Below the pieces are notes generated by a model. The model was not told the DNA's origin and did no database searches. It was given only the letters and a program-made list of their open reading frames with translations. The translations under genes and the position numbers were made by a program. Of a stretch of 64,000 nucleotides of DNA, positions 60,986-64,000 are shown one piece after another. The DNA lies in assembly GCF_036404855.1 (NCBI RefSeq), contig NZ_DASWYS010000374.1:1-64000 (forward strand), in the 5' to 3' direction. How positions within the stretch are numbered: the first letter of the stretch is position 1; every line of letters begins with the position of its first letter. Source of the stretch: Pelomonas sp036404855. GTDB taxonomy: Bacteria > Pseudomonadota > Gammaproteobacteria > Burkholderiales > Burkholderiaceae_C.

Positions 60986-62194
60986 TCAGGCCGCGATCGA
61001 ACGCCTGACGCCGTACCAGGCCACCAGGCCGACCAGCATCAGCCCGGCGGAGGTGAACGCCAGAGCCACCGTCGAGTGCATGACCAGCGGCACCAGCAGG
61101 CCGGCGACGAGGCCGTTGGCCGCCGAGCCGATGCAGGCCTGCAGTGAAGACGCCATGCCGCGCCGCTCGGGCACCTGATCCAGCACCAGCAACGTGACGA
61201 CCGGCACCATCATGGCCCAGCCGAAGGAGAACAGGCCGATCAGCGGCAGCGCCCAGAAGGCGTTCAGCGGCGCGAACAGGTTGAGCGCGATATTGACGAC
61301 CGACACCACCACCATGATGCGGAAGCCGCGCATGATCTGACGTTGCGGCGACATCTTGCCGGCCAGCCGGCCACTGACAGCCGCGCCGGCCATGATGCCG
61401 CCGATGGTGCACAGGAAGAACCAGAAGAACTGCGTCGGCGCGAACTGCAGGTGGTCCCCCAGGTACACCGGCGTCGCGAGCACGTATAGGAACATGCCAT
61501 TGAACGGGATGCCGCTGGCCAGCACCAGCATCATGAAGCGTTTGCTGGTGCACAGCCGCCAGTACTCGCGCATCAGCGCGCCGACGTGAAAGGGCTGGAC
61601 CAGATCGGGATGGAGCGTCTCGGGCAGCAACCGCCAGTTGGACACCAGCAGCGCCGCAGACACCGCAGTCAGGAACCAGAAGATCGAGTGCCAATCGGCG
61701 TGCACGAACAGGAAGCCCCCGACCATGGGCGCGATGGCCGGCGCGACGCCGAAGAACAGCGTCACCTGCGACATCACGCGTTGCGCGTCCGCCGGAGGGA
61801 ACATATCGCGGATGATGGCCCGCGACACCACAATGCCCGCGCCGGCCGACATGCCCTGCACGGTGCGCCAGAACACCAGCTGACCGATGGAGCTCGCCAC
61901 TGCGCAGCCGATGCTGGCCAGCGTGAAGACGGCCAGGCCGATCAGCACGACGGGGCGGCGGCCGAAGCAGTCCGACAGCGCGCCGTGGAAGAGGTTCATG
62001 AAGGCGAAGCCCAGCAGGTACGCGGACAGCGTCTGCTGCATCTGTACCGGCGTCGCATCCAGCGCGGCGGCAATCCCGGCGAAGGCCGGCAGATAGGTGT
62101 CGATGGAGAAGGGGCCGACCATGGCCAGGCAGGCCAGCAGGACGGACAGGGCCCAGCGGGGCGCGCGCCACAGGCGGCTGGCGTCAGGATTCAT
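60986..62194 (-). CDS. Bcr/CflA family multidrug efflux MFS transporter
   Basis: A 402-residue 12-helix transporter. FSIDTYLPAFAGIAAALDATPVQMQQTLSAYLLGFA and GALSDCFGRRPVVLIGLAVF are the defining N-terminal helix 1 and loop 2-3 motifs of the Bcr/CflA group, and RTVQGMSAGAGIVVSRAIIRDMF is motif C-like. It probably exports drugs or small metabolites by proton antiport. ATG 62194 is chosen; the frame upstream is not conserved. It is a second member of this group in the window (see 38428). Confidence 0.93.
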   Translation of the reverse strand: MNPDASRLWRAPRWALSVLLACLAMVGPFSIDTYLPAFAGIAAALDATPVQMQQTLSAYLLGFAFMNLFHGALSDCFGRRPVVLIGLAVFTLASIGCAVASSIGQLVFWRTVQGMSAGAGIVVSRAIIRDMFPPADAQRVMSQVTLFFGVAPAIAPMVGGFLFVHADWHSIFWFLTAVSAALLVSNWRLLPETLHPDLVQPFHVGALMREYWRLCTSKRFMMLVLASGIPFNGMFLYVLATPVYLGDHLQFAPTQFFWFFLCTIGGIMAGAAVSGRLAGKMSPQRQIMRGFRIMVVVSVVNIALNLFAPLNAFWALPLIGLFSFGWAMMVPVVTLLVLDQVPERRGMASSLQACIGSAANGLVAGLLVPLVMHSTVALAFTSAGLMLVGLVAWYGVRRSIAA

Positions 62195-62290
62195 CGGGGC
62201 GGTCGGGTGGGCAGGGCAGCCGCAGGATGCGACGGCCGGCCAGTGTATCGACCCGCTCCCACGCGCGCTGGCGCGGGGTTGCGGCACACC

Positions 62291-63871
62291 TCACGCAAAA
62301 CCTTGTCGCGACTGCGCCGTCTTGAACTGCCCGATGACGTCGAGCAGGCCGGCCGCCTGCTGCCGCAGGCTCTCGGCCGCGGCAGCGCTCTGTTCCACGA
62401 GAGCCGCGTTCTGCTGCGTGCCCTGGTCGATGGATGCGACCGCCTGGTTGACCTGGCCGATCCCGCTGCTTTGCTCGGTGGCAGCGGAGTTGATCTCGGC
62501 CATCAGGTCCGTCACGCGGCGCACTTGGCTGACGATATCGCCCATGGTCGCTCCCGCCTCCCCGACGAGCTCGCTGCCGTCCTGGACCTTTTGGACGCTG
62601 GCGCCGATCAGGCCCTTGATCTCGCGCGCCGCCTGCGCACTACGCTGGGCCAGGGCACGCACCTCGCCGGCCACGACGGCGAAGCCCCGCCCCTGTTCGC
62701 CGGCCCGCGCAGCCTCCACGGCCGCGTTCAGCGCCAAGATGTTGGTCTGGAAGGCGATACCGTCGATGGTGCCAATGATGTCGGCGATGCGCCGACTGGA
62801 GTCGCTGATCTCGCCCATGGTAGTCACAACGCGCTGCACGACGTCGCCGCCGCGCCCGGCCACCTCGGTCGCTGCCGTGGCCAGCCGGCTGGCCTGGCGG
62901 GAGTTCTCGGCGGCCCGCTGCACGGTGGACGTCATCTCCTGCATGGACGCCGCCGTCTGCTGCAGCGCACTGGCTTGTCGCTCGGTCCGGCTGGACAGGT
63001 CATGGTTACCTGTCGCGATCTGCTGCGACGCGGTGGCGATGCTGTCCGCTGACTGGCGCACGCGCCACACCATGTCCACCAGGCCATCGTTCATGCGCTT
63101 GAGCGCGGCCAGCAACTGGCCGGTCTCGTCGCCACGATCTACCAAGATGTCCGAAGTCAGGTCGCCCGAGGCCACCGCCTCGGCCAGCCGCACGGCACGC
63201 GCCAGCGGCCGTGTCACGGCATTGCTGAGCGCCCAGCCCAGCAACACGGCGGCAGCCACGGCCGCAACGCTGGCACCCACCATCACTGCGCGGTCACGGC
63301 CATAGGCGGCCTCGGTCTGGCGCACGCGCGCAAGAGATTCGCGCCCCTCGTAGGCGAGGTACTCCTCGGTCGCCTTCAGCAGCGCGGCGAGCAGCGGGCG
63401 GCATTCGCCGTTCATCTTGGCGATCGCCTCGTCGCGCTTGCCATCCAAAGCCATGCCAACGATGGCCAGGGCCACCGGGCCGTATTGGGACTCGATGCGC
63501 TCCATGTCGGCCACCAGCGCGGCGTCGCGCTCACCCAGGTCGCCCGCCTTGGCCACAGCCTGCTTGAGCGCAGCCATGACCCGCCCCATGTCCTCATGCG
63601 CCCGGCTGACACTCGCCTTCTCGAATTCGCGGTCAGCGGGCGTCGTCACCAGCACCAGGTTGCGCGCCGCAATGGCCCGCCGCGACGCCGCCCCACGCAC
63701 GTCGTTGACCAGGCGCTCGCGCTCGCCGACACCCTCCAGGTAGCCGGTGAAACGGCCGTTGGATCGGCTCAAGGAGTTCAGCGCCAGGCCCGACACGAGC
63801 AGCACGACTGCAGCCAGCAGCGCGAAGCCCAGCATCAGCTTGGAGCGCAAACTTAGATTGCTCACCTTCAT
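62291..63871 (-). CDS. Methyl-accepting chemotaxis protein
   Basis: A 526-residue receptor. Membrane helix 1 (LMLGFALLAAVVLLVSGLAL, about 12 to 31), a periplasmic four-helix-bundle sensor (about 35 to 195), helix 2 (MVGASVAAVAAAVLLGWAL), HAMP (about 215 to 270), and the cytoplasmic signalling domain with the hairpin tip GIAFQTNILALNAAVEAARAGEQGRGFAVVAGEVRALAQRSA. GGGGAGT precedes the ATG. No CheR/CheB-binding pentapeptide is present at the C-terminus (RQGFA). The ligand is unknown. Confidence 0.95.
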   Translation of the reverse strand: MKVSNLSLRSKLMLGFALLAAVVLLVSGLALNSLSRSNGRFTGYLEGVGERERLVNDVRGAASRRAIAARNLVLVTTPADREFEKASVSRAHEDMGRVMAALKQAVAKAGDLGERDAALVADMERIESQYGPVALAIVGMALDGKRDEAIAKMNGECRPLLAALLKATEEYLAYEGRESLARVRQTEAAYGRDRAVMVGASVAAVAAAVLLGWALSNAVTRPLARAVRLAEAVASGDLTSDILVDRGDETGQLLAALKRMNDGLVDMVWRVRQSADSIATASQQIATGNHDLSSRTERQASALQQTAASMQEMTSTVQRAAENSRQASRLATAATEVAGRGGDVVQRVVTTMGEISDSSRRIADIIGTIDGIAFQTNILALNAAVEAARAGEQGRGFAVVAGEVRALAQRSAQAAREIKGLIGASVQKVQDGSELVGEAGATMGDIVSQVRRVTDLMAEINSAATEQSSGIGQVNQAVASIDQGTQQNAALVEQSAAAAESLRQQAAGLLDVIGQFKTAQSRQGFA

Positions 63872-64000
63872 CGCAACACTCCCCTTGATGTCGCCCGAAG
63901 CCTGAGCCCGGCACTCGATTCGGGCGCTTCGAGCACCGTGGAAGATTCGATGGGCCGCCCGACCCGGGGCGGCGGCTGCGCCGCGTGGCGCCAGGCATGG
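63872..64000. other. Upstream region of the chemotaxis gene, no gene seen
   Basis: GC-rich sequence to the right edge. Apart from the ribosome site of the chemotaxis gene I see no convincing promoter, including no flagellar sigma28-type TAAA/GCCGATAA pair. Confidence 0.5.

Overview
The window is a compact, GC-rich chromosomal segment of a betaproteobacterium, most likely Burkholderiales in the Roseateles/Mitsuaria/Leptothrix/Rubrivivax group. This placement comes from gene order, protein resemblance remembered from those genomes, and the presence of PEP-CTERM and PHA-granule proteins; no database search was possible. I saw no rRNA, tRNA, CRISPR array, transposase, integrase or phage gene. Nearly all of the sequence is protein coding.

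Left third (1-21200) is accessory and metabolic: a partial DUF2147 protein; a TetR regulator with a DmdC/AidB-like acyl-CoA dehydrogenase; an HNH nuclease; a glycine-zipper lipoprotein; small conserved proteins; a saccharopine-dehydrogenase-like oxidoreductase with a GNAT acetyltransferase; a two-domain fatty acyl-CoA reductase resembling the wax-ester reductase of Marinobacter; a PhaF-type phasin and a patatin-like lipase read divergently from it; a UbiH-family hydroxylase; a heterodimeric ABC exporter; a sodium:solute symporter; and an ExeM/NucH-like extracellular nuclease followed by a PEP-CTERM protein.

Middle (21200-39660): the coupled set plsC / cdsA-like / ruvC; a GMC oxidoreductase with an aldehyde dehydrogenase; the dusB-fis-X-purH operon; yqaA and a carboxypeptidase M32; then lpxC behind an orphan sensor kinase, and a TetR-controlled cassette (SDR, alpha/beta hydrolase, Bcr/CflA-type MFS pump).

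Right third (39660-57047) is the complete division and cell wall cluster on the minus strand: mraZ-rsmH-ftsL-ftsI-murE-murF-mraY-murD-ftsW-murG-murC-ddl-ftsQ-ftsA-ftsZ. It has a recognisable promoter with MraZ-type 10-bp repeats at its head and a bidirectional terminator after ftsZ. Most junctions overlap by 1 to 11 bases, implying translational coupling. lpxC, often the next gene after ftsZ, is displaced by about 5.5 kb. Beyond a 0.7-kb intergenic stretch are a hybrid histidine kinase, an alpha-carbonic anhydrase, another MFS pump and a chemotaxis receptor.

I found no obvious new defence or mobile system. The most interesting points are a CdsA homologue that has lost most of its catalytic signature, the putative wax-ester reductase next to PHA genes, an acidic insert in MurD, a 25-codon reading frame locked between ftsL and ftsI by ATGA overlaps at both ends, and a nuclease carrying both a Sec signal and an RTX-like tail.
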